Shown: positions 15,639-23,520, numbered from the stretch's first letter. The stretch: DNA of 33,346 nt from an uncultured Treponema sp. (GCA_937891125.1 CALAEZ010000327.1:1-33346), one strand, 5' to 3'. Notes: generated from the letters alone by a model not told the origin. Translations and numbers: made by a program.

Positions 15639-15701
15639 AGCAGCAAGAAATACAGAAAGGGTTGCGTTTTCTCCTCCTTTATGCAGCCCTTTCTTTTTTT
15701 T
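15639..15701 (+). ncRNA. Candidate ~63-nt small RNA with an anti-SD loop
   Basis: A complete small transcription unit: promoter 15604-15632, about 15 unpaired bases, then a 12-bp stem (15654-15665 with 15683-15694, one G-U pair) and a run of eight T. The 17-base loop GTTTTCTCCTCCTTTAT contains CCTCCTTT, identical to the 3' tail of 16S rRNA in many bacteria, so it could pair with AAAGGAGG-type SDs. The esterase gene has its own promoter starting five bases after the terminator, so this is not simply its leader. Expression and targets are untested. Confidence 0.55.
15654..15701 (+). terminator. Intrinsic terminator of the small RNA
   Basis: Twelve-base-pair stem AGAAAGGGTTGC / GCAGCCCTTTCT followed by a T-rich tail (15694-15701). 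Strong in the plus direction only; on the minus strand no U tract follows. Confidence 0.8.
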
Positions 15702-15705
15702 GTCC

Positions 15706-15734
15706 TTGCGCCACTTTAGCAGATTCGCTATATT
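15706..15734 (+). promoter_or_regulatory. Leaderless-type promoter of the esterase gene
   Basis: TTGCGC (15706-15711), 17-bp spacer, TATATT (15729-15734), six T and ATG at 15741. No SD. Confidence 0.72.
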
Positions 15735-15740
15735 TTTTTT

Positions 15741-16586
15741 ATGATTCATCAAAACATTCAGCTCCCAGTTCATTATGCTGGTAAAATCAATAACAACAAT
15801 ACAAAACCGTATCTAACCACGTATTTACTTGAAAGCCGTGAAGATTTGAACAAAAACCGCAAGCGCCCCCTGGTGCTCATTTGCCCGGGCGGCGGCTATG
15901 AATACCTTTCACCGCGCGAAGCCGAGCCCATAGCGCTTAGAATGAATGCGCTCGGTTTTCAGGCTGCCGTGCTGTATTACACCGTTAAGCCGATGGAATT
16001 TCCTGCCGCTGCATGTGATTTAGCAGAGGCAATCTACTATGCGCGCACACATGCCGATGAATGGCATATTTATGCTGATCAAATTATTTTATGTGGATTT
16101 AGCGCAGGTGGTCATTTATGTGCAACGCTCGGCTGTTACTGGAACAGCACGCTGTTTGCTCCCTTCTTGCCGTACAAAAATGCCGACATTAAGCCGAATG
16201 CGCTTTTGCTCAGCTATCCGGTTATAACGGCAGACAAAGGATTTTGCCACGAAGGCTCCGTGCAGAACGTGCTCGGTAAGAGCAATCCAAGCGATCAGGA
16301 GCGGGATGTCGTAAGCCTTGAAAAACATGTGACAGCCGATGTGCCGCCAGTCTTTATGTGGCACACCTTTGAAGACCAGGCAGTGCCGACAGAAAACACG
16401 CTGCTGTTTGCAAAGGCTCTACGTGAGGCAGGCGTTCCGTTTGAATACCACCTGTTTGCAAAAGGAAGCCATGGACTTGCGCTTGCAACCGATGAAACGG
16501 CAGAAAACCGCGCAGAGCTTGTGGTACCCGAATGTGCTGTCTGGCCGGAGCTGTTTGCCGCTTGGTACAAAAGCATGCAGAAGTAG
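15741..16586 (+). CDS. Alpha/beta-hydrolase, acetyl-esterase/xylanase-esterase like
   Basis: Cytosolic serine esterase of 281 residues, probably removing acetyl groups from plant oligosaccharides. Visible motifs: oxyanion-loop CPGGGYEYLS (49-58), nucleophile Ser121 in GFSAGGH, and Asp212 and His244 completing the triad (TFEDQAVP; KGSHGLAL). The CPGGGY form is common in BD-FAE/Axe-like esterases. No signal peptide, so substrates would be imported sugars. It converges with the AAA ATPase gene, leaving only 17 bp between stop codons. Confidence 0.88.
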   Translation: MIHQNIQLPVHYAGKINNNNTKPYLTTYLLESREDLNKNRKRPLVLICPGGGYEYLSPREAEPIALRMNALGFQAAVLYYTVKPMEFPAAACDLAEAIYYARTHADEWHIYADQIILCGFSAGGHLCATLGCYWNSTLFAPFLPYKNADIKPNALLLSYPVITADKGFCHEGSVQNVLGKSNPSDQERDVVSLEKHVTADVPPVFMWHTFEDQAVPTENTLLFAKALREAGVPFEYHLFAKGSHGLALATDETAENRAELVVPECAVWPELFAAWYKSMQK

Positions 16587-16603
16587 CCGGCTTGCAAATT
16601 AAG

Positions 16604-17818
16604 CTACAGCCCTGCGCCCTGCAAGAAATCAAGCGCATACAGATGCCGCACGCCGTCGTAGTCTTCGTTGGGCGACCGGTCAAGCGTGATAAGAATGCAC
16701 GGGTAGGAGTCAGAAACCTTTTTAAGTGGCTTTAGCTCGCGTTCAAGCGTGCTTGCATCAGAAACGCTTTCTGCAACCTGTATATAAAAAAGCGAGCCTT
16801 GCGTTTTTGCGACAAAATCTATCTCAAGGTCACCAAGCTTTCCTGTATACAGCTCGTATTTGCGCCGCTTAAGCTCTAAAAACACAAGCGTTTCCAAAAT
16901 ATGCCCGGTGTCGATATTGCGGTAGCCTAACAGCATGTTGCGCAAGCCCGTGTCGGCAATGTAATACTTGGAAAGCGTTTTTAAGTATTCCTTTCCCTTA
17001 ATGTCGTAGCGGCCAAGCTTGTAGACCATAAAGCACTCTTCAAGATAATGCATGTAATTTTCGACCGTCGGCTGGCTCACCTTGCGCCCGCTTGAAGTAA
17101 GCGTGTCGCTGATTTTCTTTGACGTGCAGATGTTTGCTGTATTTGCAAACATAAAGCGTATGACCGCTTCAAGCGTGCTTACATCGTTTATCTGGTGGCG
17201 CGTAGAGATGTCTTTCAGCAAAATCGTGTTATACACGCCGTTTAAGTACTGGTTTATGTTTTCTGCATTGTTTTTCAGCTGCACTGTAAACGGCAGGCTT
17301 CCGTATCTCACGTAGTCAGCATAGCATTGAAGCACATCATCAACAGGAAGAGCCTGCTCGGTGCGCTCATGCAGATATTCGGCAAATGAAAACGGCTGCA
17401 TGTCAATCGTAACGTAGCGACCGCTTAAAAGCGTGGCAAGCTCGCCGCTCAATAAATCTGAGTTAGGGCCGGTAATGTAAATATCTGTCTGCGTCTTGTT
17501 GTAGAGAGAATCGACTGCTTTCTGAAATTGCGGACAAAGCTGCACTTCATCAAGAAAAATGTAGCTCATGCGCCCGTCTGTAATCCGCGCAAGAATCGTG
17601 CTGTAGAGTACACGGTAGTCAAGCAGCGGCTCGTTTTCCATGTCATCAAGGCGAAAGTAGATTATCTGCTTGTCTGAAATGCCTTCCGCCCGCAGCTTTT
17701 CGATAAACTGCTGCATCAAAAAAGATTTTCCGCAACGGCGAAGGCCGGTAAAGACTTTTATGACCTTCTTTTCCCTGAATGCTTCCAGCTGACTAAAATA
17801 CTCATCTCTTAACACCAT
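16604..17818 (-). CDS. AAA_14/DUF4143 family ATPase
   Basis: A 404-residue protein of the widespread, poorly understood AAA+ family with a C-terminal DUF4143 domain of nuclease-like fold. Walker A GLRRCGKS (25-32), Walker B YIFLDE (86-91), a winged-helix-like middle (about 210-265, SGRKVSQPTVENYMHYLEE) and the C-terminal ELKRRKYELYTGKLGDLEIDFVA region whose E..D..D pattern recalls PD-(D/E)XK nucleases. ATG 17818 is preferred to TTG 17827 because the promoter -10 ends nine bases before it and the TTG would be at the predicted transcript start. Two palindromic sites cover the promoter, so autoregulation through the winged helix is possible. Confidence 0.88.
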   Translation of the reverse strand: MVLRDEYFSQLEAFREKKVIKVFTGLRRCGKSFLMQQFIEKLRAEGISDKQIIYFRLDDMENEPLLDYRVLYSTILARITDGRMSYIFLDEVQLCPQFQKAVDSLYNKTQTDIYITGPNSDLLSGELATLLSGRYVTIDMQPFSFAEYLHERTEQALPVDDVLQCYADYVRYGSLPFTVQLKNNAENINQYLNGVYNTILLKDISTRHQINDVSTLEAVIRFMFANTANICTSKKISDTLTSSGRKVSQPTVENYMHYLEECFMVYKLGRYDIKGKEYLKTLSKYYIADTGLRNMLLGYRNIDTGHILETLVFLELKRRKYELYTGKLGDLEIDFVAKTQGSLFYIQVAESVSDASTLERELKPLKKVSDSYPCILITLDRSPNEDYDGVRHLYALDFLQGAGL

Positions 17819-17820
17819 AG

Positions 17821-17882
17821 TTTTCAAAGTGTACTTTGAAAAAATGCTAAAGTCAACAAGTTTTCAAAATAGACTTTGAAAA
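17821..17882. promoter_or_regulatory. Two palindromic operators over the ATPase promoter
   Basis: TTTTCAAAGT-GT-ACTTTGAAAA (17821-17842) is a perfect palindrome of 10-base arms; a near copy with arms TTTTCAAAAT and ACTTTGAAAA lies at 17861-17882, spaced 40 bp start to start. The minus-strand promoter TTGACT (17851-17856) - 17 bp - TACACT (17828-17833) lies between and within them; nine bases separate -10 and ATG. Confidence 0.78.
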
Positions 17883-17926
17883 AAACATTTTCTGTACGTA
17901 CATGCTCGCACCCGCTTTCCTGGCTC

Positions 17927-17955
17927 TAGCCGATTGCCGCTTTTATACATATATT
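17927..17955 (+). promoter_or_regulatory. Leaderless-type promoter of pepF
   Basis: TATATT (17950-17955) ends six bases before ATG 17962; the element 17 bp upstream is only TAGCCG (17927-17932), a weak -35. No SD. Confidence 0.5.
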
Positions 17956-17961
17956 TAAATT

Positions 17962-19971
17962 ATGAACACAAAACGCATCTCTACCGCGGACGGCGCACAG
18001 AAAGCATCCGCTTCAACACAGATTCCCCGCTGGAATTTGGATTCACTTTTTAGCTCGATTGAAAGCCCCGAATACAAAAAAGCCGTCAGCGACTATGTTG
18101 TTGGTATGGACAACCTTGACGCGCTTTTAGAAAACGGCAAGGAAATGACGCGAAATCACAACGAAAACTTTGATTTCGCACTCTGGCTTAAAACCTACCT
18201 CGAAGCTAGCGACAAAGTGTGTGCACTTTCGCGCACGCTTTCAGCCTATGCCTACATCGTCTATTCGACAGACACGACAAACACCGCCTACCTAAACAAT
18301 ATTTCGCAGATAGAAGAACTGGGCTTGCGGCAGGAGCAGCAGGATTTAGCTTTTAAGTCGATTCTGCTTTCGCATTCGGCGCATCTGGAGGATTTTTATC
18401 GCGCCTATCCGCAGTTTGAAAGCTACCGCTATCTGCTGCAGGAAGCAATTGACGAGACCGCCCATCAGATGAGCGCGCAGGAAGAACATCTTGCAGGCGA
18501 CATGCAGCGCACGGGCGGCGACGCATGGGGACGCTTACACGAGCAGATTATAAGCAATGCCGTCGACACAGAAAGCGGAAAGACGTTTAACGAGCTTAGA
18601 AACGATGCCTACAGTGCAGACCCACAGGTGCGAAAAACAGCTTGGCAAAAGGAAATCGCGCTATTAAAGCAGAATGAGATTGCAATCGCCGCCGCGCTCA
18701 ATAATCTAAAAGGCGAAACAGTCACGCTTAACAAAAAACGCCACTGGAACGCAGCAATTGACCGCGCGCTTGCGTCAAGCCGCATGAGCCGCGCCACGCT
18801 CGATGCGCTCATTGGCGCAATAGAAGAAAGCCTTCCGCTCTGGCGAAGCTATTTTAAGGCAAAAGCAGGCTACCTGCGCCGCCACAATCTGACCGCCAGC
18901 ACGGCTCCCGGCTTAGCCAGCGAGGTCGCTGAGCCTAGTCGAAGCGCGGTCGCAGAGGACGCAGGTCTTGCATTTTACGACCTGTTTGCGCCAGTCGCTG
19001 GGAACGACGCAGGCGCGGCCGCTGGGCCAGGTCGAAGCGCCGCGCAAGTTTATGCCGCTAGCGGTTCCCCCGCTAGCCCAAGTGCCGCTACGCAGAGCCT
19101 GCTTACCAGAACGTGGACATTCGCCGAGGCGCGCGACTACATCATCGAGCGGTACAATTCATTTTCAACCGAAATGGGCGACTTTGCCCGCAACGCGTTT
19201 GATTCTGGCTGGATAGACGCAGAAGTGCGCGCAGGAAAAGTCGGCGGCGCGTATGACGAAGACTTCCCGCTTGGTCACCAGAGCCGCATTTTAAGCAATT
19301 TTACCGGCAGCTTCAGCGACATCATCACGCTTGCGCACGAACTTGGCCACGCCTATCACTTTTACTGCATGAAAGGAAAGCCCGCAACATTCTTTAACTA
19401 CCCGATGACGCTTGCAGAAACAGCTTCTACCTTTGCAGAGACAATCGTAAAGCAGGACATGATTGCAAAATGCTCTGGAAGCGACCGCCTGCAGATTCTT
19501 GACCTTGACCTGCAGGACGTAAGCCAGGTGCTTGTAGACATTCTGTGCCGCTTCTACTTTGAGCGCAGCGTGTTTGAAGAGCGCGAAAAAGGCGAACTTG
19601 CCGCAGCGGACTTTAACCGCCTTATGCGTGACGCTCAGGAACGCTCGTATGGCGACGGTCTTAACCAAACCGAACGCCACGAATACATGTGGGCGGTAAA
19701 GTCGCACTACTACAGCACCGGCTTAGACTTCTACAACTTTCCGTATGCGTTCGGCCAGCTTTTTGCCGCCGCACTCTACGCACGCTACCAGAAAGAAGGT
19801 GCAGGTTTTGCAAAAACATACGCTGCGCTGCTTTCAGATACCGGCAGCATGAGCTGCGAAGAGCTCTGCAAAAAAGCGGGCTTTGACATTACCACGCGCG
19901 AGTTCTGGAAGAGCGGAATTGCCATGTACGCGGAGGAAGTGGAGGCAGCAGGTAAGTTGTTCGCAGAATAG
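17962..19971 (+). CDS. pepF: Oligoendopeptidase F-like M3 metallopeptidase with repeat-rich insertions
   Basis: Cytosolic zinc peptidase that degrades oligopeptides. Zinc motif HELGH is at residues 459-463, preceded by FTGSFSDIITLA and followed by the downstream Glu in AETASTFAE, as in M3B enzymes. At 669 residues it exceeds the usual ~600; the excess is two Ala/Gly/Ser-rich insertions that bracket the conserved GLAFYDLFAPV segment (about 312-334 and 345-372). Both are encoded by GC-rich DNA carrying related repeats (18928-19077). The frame is intact, so the insertions are tolerated. Confidence 0.93.
   Translation: MNTKRISTADGAQKASASTQIPRWNLDSLFSSIESPEYKKAVSDYVVGMDNLDALLENGKEMTRNHNENFDFALWLKTYLEASDKVCALSRTLSAYAYIVYSTDTTNTAYLNNISQIEELGLRQEQQDLAFKSILLSHSAHLEDFYRAYPQFESYRYLLQEAIDETAHQMSAQEEHLAGDMQRTGGDAWGRLHEQIISNAVDTESGKTFNELRNDAYSADPQVRKTAWQKEIALLKQNEIAIAAALNNLKGETVTLNKKRHWNAAIDRALASSRMSRATLDALIGAIEESLPLWRSYFKAKAGYLRRHNLTASTAPGLASEVAEPSRSAVAEDAGLAFYDLFAPVAGNDAGAAAGPGRSAAQVYAASGSPASPSAATQSLLTRTWTFAEARDYIIERYNSFSTEMGDFARNAFDSGWIDAEVRAGKVGGAYDEDFPLGHQSRILSNFTGSFSDIITLAHELGHAYHFYCMKGKPATFFNYPMTLAETASTFAETIVKQDMIAKCSGSDRLQILDLDLQDVSQVLVDILCRFYFERSVFEEREKGELAAADFNRLMRDAQERSYGDGLNQTERHEYMWAVKSHYYSTGLDFYNFPYAFGQLFAAALYARYQKEGAGFAKTYAALLSDTGSMSCEELCKKAGFDITTREFWKSGIAMYAEEVEAAGKLFAE
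18928..19077. repeat. Dispersed palindromic repeats inside pepF
   Basis: GCTGAGCCTAGTCGAAGCGC (18928-18947) and a copy with 17 of 20 bases equal (19021-19040) lie in the two insertions; the form CTGAGCC..TCGAAG is common among dispersed bacterial repeats. A perfect 8-bp hairpin GCTAGCGG / CCGCTAGC follows at 19057-19077. These appear to have landed in frame within a gene. Confidence 0.65.
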
Positions 19972-20166
19972 TGCGCCGGGCTTATGCAGGAAGAAGCCGC
20001 CGCCGAGATGAATGTAGCGCGAACCACCGTGACGGCTATGTACGAAAGCGCACGGCACAAAATTGCTGACTGTCTTTTAAACGGCAAGCGCCTGGTCATT
20101 TCCGGCGGCTCGTGGCAGCTCAAAAATCAGAACATACCGGGCGCACTTGCACCCAAAGGAGCAAAT
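19972..20166 (+). pseudogene. C-terminal remnant of a DUF134 (UPF0251) DNA-binding domain
   Basis: Directly after the pepF stop, in the same frame, come CAGLMQEEAAAEMNVARTTV and ESARHKIADCLLNGKRLVISGG. From family knowledge this is the second half of a DUF134 helix-turn-helix protein (the MNVARTTV..ARxKxAxxLxNGK part). The first ~55 residues, including the Cys-containing start, are absent, and pepF ends where they should be. It stays open into the NifX-like segment, as in fused DUF134-NifX proteins of anaerobes. Probably a deletion remnant. Confidence 0.6.
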
Positions 20167-20430
20167 ATGAAACGAATAGCAGTAACCCACGAAAACGGCG
20201 CAGTGTTCCAGCATTTTGGCCACACTGCCGAATTCAAACTCTACGATGTGGAAAGCGGCAGCGTTACCGGCAGCTGCGATGAGGCTGTACAGGCGCTGCT
20301 TTCCGGCACGCTGCAGTACAACCCAAACGTGCAGTGCAGTCACCACCACGGAGACGCGCACGGCGAACATGGCGCAGGCGGCGAACACGGGCATGCAGAC
20401 GGTCACCGCTGCGGCAACTGCGGAAAATAA
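20167..20430 (+). CDS. Shortened NifX/NifB-like (dinitrogenase cofactor family) protein with His-rich tail
   Basis: ATG 20167 has AAAGGAG five bases upstream, and the frame is also open from 19984. The 87 residues begin MKRIAVTHENGAVFQHFGHTAEFKLYDVESG, the start of the dinitrogenase iron-molybdenum cofactor family, then jump to SCDEAVQALLSGTLQYNPNVQC, its end, and a metal-binding tail (SHHHGDAHGEHG..HRCGNCG). The central ~55 residues that carry the GSGHGAL..CGGIG core in relatives are missing in frame, so the fold is probably not intact. It may persist as a small metal-binding peptide or be decaying. Confidence 0.6.
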   Translation: MKRIAVTHENGAVFQHFGHTAEFKLYDVESGSVTGSCDEAVQALLSGTLQYNPNVQCSHHHGDAHGEHGAGGEHGHADGHRCGNCGK

Positions 20431-20475
20431 GCAGTCAGCTACAGCATCGACTCACGAGCTGGAGCAAAAAAAAGC

Positions 20476-20637
20476 GGGGCTGACTAAAAAGTATTGTCAT
20501 GCTGTATTCGTAACGAAGTTTCGAACAACTTGACCTGCCTGACCTGCCTTGCCGTCAGGCAGGCGGCAAGGCAGGTCAGGCAGGCGGCAGACAGGAGTTC
20601 GGAATGACGCTATGCTACGAACTTATTGGTCAGCCCC
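20476..20637. mobile_element. MITE-like palindromic element, 162 bp
   Basis: Ends are 17-bp inverted repeats matching at 15 positions: GGGGCTGACTAAAAAGT (20476-20492) and the complement of ACTTATTGGTCAGCCCC (20621-20637). Inside is a perfect 20-bp stem (20534-20553 with 20565-20584) with an 11-base loop, built from CCTGCC/GGCAGG units, flanked by TTCGAAC and GTTCGGAATGAC. There is no ORF. It lies between convergent genes and may also end transcription from both. Confidence 0.7.
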
Positions 20638-20661
20638 TTGTGACTATTTTTGCGCTAGTGC

Positions 20662-22311
20662 TTACTCTGCGTCAGCAACCGTGTAAGCCTTGAGTGCTGC
20701 AAGATTTACTGGGAATGAGCCAGTAATACACATGAAGCGACCGGCTGTTGCGCCAAGCTCAGTTGCATCGCTCTTTCCAACCAGCTCGCCAGACATGTTG
20801 TAGATTGCAACATCGTATGTCTTAGCAGCAGGATCGACGGTCATTACATACTTGTAGAACATGTTCGGGTTCACGTTCATAATTGAAGATGAACCAACCA
20901 TTACCATACCGCCACCAGCGTAGATAGATGCATACTTTACCGAGTTTGTATTGTTCGGAGTGTTTACACCCCAAATACCGAACTCGAATGAGCTTGAATA
21001 CTTAAGTGTTGCTTCAACAACGAACTTCTTCTTCTGGTCTGTCCACTGGTACACACCAAGTGTTGAACCACCGCCACGGTTTGCATCAAACTGCAATGAC
21101 TTAACGCCATCCTGTTCAACCAATGTCAATGAACGAGCGCCGTTTGAACCGTAGATAGACCAGTTGTTCAAAACAGGATCCTTATCCTTGTAGCCCTTTG
21201 CTGTTGCCTGATAGCCAACCATTTCTGATGAGTAATCATTCATAGAAGCAGGATAGCCAGCAGCAGGAATCAACTGATTTGCATTACCAGCTGCATTCAA
21301 AATTACAAACGGAACAGAGCTTTCCACCGTCTTATCGCCAATTGTTGCACTTGCCTTTACAACAGCAACATGTGTCTTAGCACCAGCCTTTACGGTGATA
21401 GAAGCTTTTGCGCCCTCCTGCTTTACAGCAACAGCTGGATCTGAAGTGTCGATACCAGCAAATGTCCAGGTAACAGCAGCTTTTTCGGTCAAATCACCTA
21501 AGCGGTCACCAACTGCCTTAAATGCAAAGGTGTATTCTGCGTCTTCTTCCTTCGGCTTTACGATAGCAGCAGGTGCCTCGGTAAATTCAGAAGAAGTCAG
21601 CTCTTCTTCGCCAAGCTCACCGATTGTTTCGTCAGCATTTGCCGAGCGAATAACGAGGTTATCGAAGTTGAACACTGCAGTGTAGCGACCAGCTTTCATG
21701 TAAACGCCTTTAACTGCACCATTTCCGTTGTATGCAGTAACGGTTTTATTTGTCAGCTCTTCATCGCCATTTTTTACGATAGCAGAAACAAGCTTCTGGT
21801 TGCGGTCGATAATCAGCTTGAAGTGACACCATTTTCCACCAGGAATATCAATCTGCTTGGTGCTGTTCATTGTCCATACAGAAGACTTAGCTTCAGCAGT
21901 CATTTTTGCAATCCAACCTTTGTCTGAGCCGGCGTTGTTGTCGCGAGAAGCCCAGTCAGAGCTGTAGATGGTAAATTCAGATGCCTGATTGTTACCAGCC
22001 TTCAAGCTTGCGTCAAATTCTACAACGTATACCGGATCAGCGGGTGCTGAGCCCTTGAAGTTGTAGTACATACCACGCGTGTTAGCAGTAGAACCAGTAA
22101 AATCGAATGAAAGGAATTTTCCGTGCTCTTCATCCTGACCAACTTTTACGTTTTCCTGCGCATTCGGAGAAATAGCGTCATACTGACCAAATTTAGAAAA
22201 ATCATAGGTAAAACCAGCGGTTTTACCACCAGCGCCAGATGTGCTTGCACAACCGGCAATCATAACAATGCCACTGACAGCTGCAGCGACTGTTCCCAGT
22301 ACCTTTTTCAT
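20662..22311 (-). CDS. Large secreted lipoprotein, possible carbohydrate-binding protein
   Basis: A 549-residue lipoprotein: MKKVLGTVAAAVSGIVMIAGC with lipobox IAGC. The mature part has two lectin-like beta regions, residues about 35-220 (FSKFGQYDAI..KGVYMKAGRYTAVFNFDNLVIRS) and about 390-545, separated by Ig-like repeats; FDNLVIRS is a typical ending of concanavalin-like sugar-binding domains. A strong promoter, GGAGG SD and codons biased towards frequent ones suggest high expression. It lies downstream of GH43 and GH28, so binding of pectin or arabinan at the cell surface is a reasonable inference. No named family recognised. Confidence 0.8.
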   Translation of the reverse strand: MKKVLGTVAAAVSGIVMIAGCASTSGAGGKTAGFTYDFSKFGQYDAISPNAQENVKVGQDEEHGKFLSFDFTGSTANTRGMYYNFKGSAPADPVYVVEFDASLKAGNNQASEFTIYSSDWASRDNNAGSDKGWIAKMTAEAKSSVWTMNSTKQIDIPGGKWCHFKLIIDRNQKLVSAIVKNGDEELTNKTVTAYNGNGAVKGVYMKAGRYTAVFNFDNLVIRSANADETIGELGEEELTSSEFTEAPAAIVKPKEEDAEYTFAFKAVGDRLGDLTEKAAVTWTFAGIDTSDPAVAVKQEGAKASITVKAGAKTHVAVVKASATIGDKTVESSVPFVILNAAGNANQLIPAAGYPASMNDYSSEMVGYQATAKGYKDKDPVLNNWSIYGSNGARSLTLVEQDGVKSLQFDANRGGGSTLGVYQWTDQKKKFVVEATLKYSSSFEFGIWGVNTPNNTNSVKYASIYAGGGMVMVGSSSIMNVNPNMFYKYVMTVDPAAKTYDVAIYNMSGELVGKSDATELGATAGRFMCITGSFPVNLAALKAYTVADAE

Positions 22312-22357
22312 CAAATGTCCTCCATTTTGATTCGGTTAATTTAAACTATATAGTAGT

Positions 22358-22387
22358 ATTATACCACGACTAGAAAAAACGTGTTAA
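22358..22387 (-). promoter_or_regulatory. Strong promoter of the lipoprotein gene with flanking inverted repeat
   Basis: Minus strand TTAACA (22382-22387), 18 bp, perfect TATAAT (22358-22363), leader of about 40 nt with GGAGG. Inverted repeat CGACTAG (22367-22373) / CTAGTCG (22397-22403) brackets the -35 and may be an operator. Confidence 0.72.
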
Positions 22388-22447
22388 AAAAGACGTCTAG
22401 TCGGCGATATTTTCCCCTAATTTGACGGTTTAATGCGATTTCATGCG

Positions 22448-23509
22448 CTACTCAAAAAGCGGATTTCCGCTTGCGTCGTAGCGAATTTTTCGTACCCAAG
22501 CATGCCGGTTCGGGTCGTACAAGGCGAATTTCAGGTCAACTTCGGCATACGGTCGCGCATGATAAATCAGATAATCCTCGGTACGGCTTCGGTTCGTTGT
22601 AAAGCTGTTGTGCCCAGGACCGTAGATTCCTTTTTTCTCATCAGTCTGCATGACAGGCTTATCGCTCTTTTTCCATGAGGCGGCATTCAGTAAATCAGCG
22701 CCATCTTCTGCCGTCAGCATACCCATGCAGTAGGTGGCATCTGTTGCACTTGCGCTGTAGGTAAGAAAGAGTTTGCCATTGCGCTGCAGAACAGCAGGGC
22801 CTTCATTCACCTTAAAGCCCTTACATTCCCAGTCATACTCAGGACGAGTCAGCAACGTTTGCGGCAGCTCCAGCTGCGTAGGAGATGCCATGCGCGCGAT
22901 GTATAACGAGGAATTTCCCTGCGGTGTCTGTTCCGACTGTGCCCAAACAGCGTACCAGCTACCGCGGTTTTCAAACACGGTGCAGTCAAGCATAAAGGAG
23001 TCCCATTCACTCAACAGCCTGCCACACTCTTCCCAGCTGCCGCAAAATGGGTCGCGCGAGGTGTTTTTAAGCACGTAGGTGCGGATATTCCAGACATCTT
23101 CTGCTTTGCCGGCAGCAAAATAGATGTACCAGGCGCCGTCAATATAGTGCAGCTCAGGCGCCCAGATGTGCCAGGACATGGGGCCTTCTGCATGTTTGCG
23201 CCAGATGGTAACCGGTTCGGCGTCTCCGAGCGCCTTTACCGACCAGGCGCGCCGCAATTCAATGCGGTCATACTCAGGCGCCGATGCAGTAAAATAATAG
23301 TAGCCATCAGTGTGATAATAGACGTAGGGGTCTGCACGCTGTAACACAAGCGGCTTACACTCGTCGGCTTCGGTAATATCGGTGATATTCATTGCAGTTC
23401 TTTCTCCTTGCCGACTGTCACCGCCAGCACGAGCAGCCGTATGCGGCGGCTTCTGACAGGACAGTAGACTTACCGACAGCCATAGTACCGCAAACATTCT
23501 GTTACGCAT
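22448..23509 (-). CDS. GH43 family glycoside hydrolase lipoprotein
   Basis: Probably an alpha-L-arabinofuranosidase or related enzyme removing arabinose from pectin or arabinoxylan. Start taken at MRNRMFAVLWLSVSLLSC (ATG 23509), which gives a lipoprotein signal with Cys18; GTG 23518 is an alternative. The five-bladed propeller signatures are visible: catalytic base Asp60 (RADPYVYYH), WAPELHYIDGAWYIYFAA (116-133), pKa-modulating Asp175 (FMLDCTVFE) and acid Glu236 (KVNEGPAVL). The mature enzyme would face the periplasm or surface. It follows GH28 by 11 bases, so the two are co-transcribed. Confidence 0.9.
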   Translation of the reverse strand: MRNRMFAVLWLSVSLLSCQKPPHTAARAGGDSRQGERTAMNITDITEADECKPLVLQRADPYVYYHTDGYYYFTASAPEYDRIELRRAWSVKALGDAEPVTIWRKHAEGPMSWHIWAPELHYIDGAWYIYFAAGKAEDVWNIRTYVLKNTSRDPFCGSWEECGRLLSEWDSFMLDCTVFENRGSWYAVWAQSEQTPQGNSSLYIARMASPTQLELPQTLLTRPEYDWECKGFKVNEGPAVLQRNGKLFLTYSASATDATYCMGMLTAEDGADLLNAASWKKSDKPVMQTDEKKGIYGPGHNSFTTNRSRTEDYLIYHARPYAEVDLKFALYDPNRHAWVRKIRYDASGNPLFE

Positions 23510-23520
23510 AGCTATCACGC

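Noticed and set aside
15654..15694. Minus-strand SD in the hairpin (AAAGGAGGAG) leading a small ORF
   Set aside because: The only following start (TTG) opens a six-codon frame, so the motif makes more sense as the plus-strand anti-SD loop.
15639..15740. Leader riboswitch or attenuator of the esterase gene
   Set aside because: The esterase has its own TTGCGC-17-TATATT promoter after the terminator, six bases before its ATG.
16604..17882. Toxin-antitoxin or phage-defence locus centred on the ATPase
   Set aside because: It stands alone between a metabolic esterase and a peptidase; no partner gene or other defence component is present.
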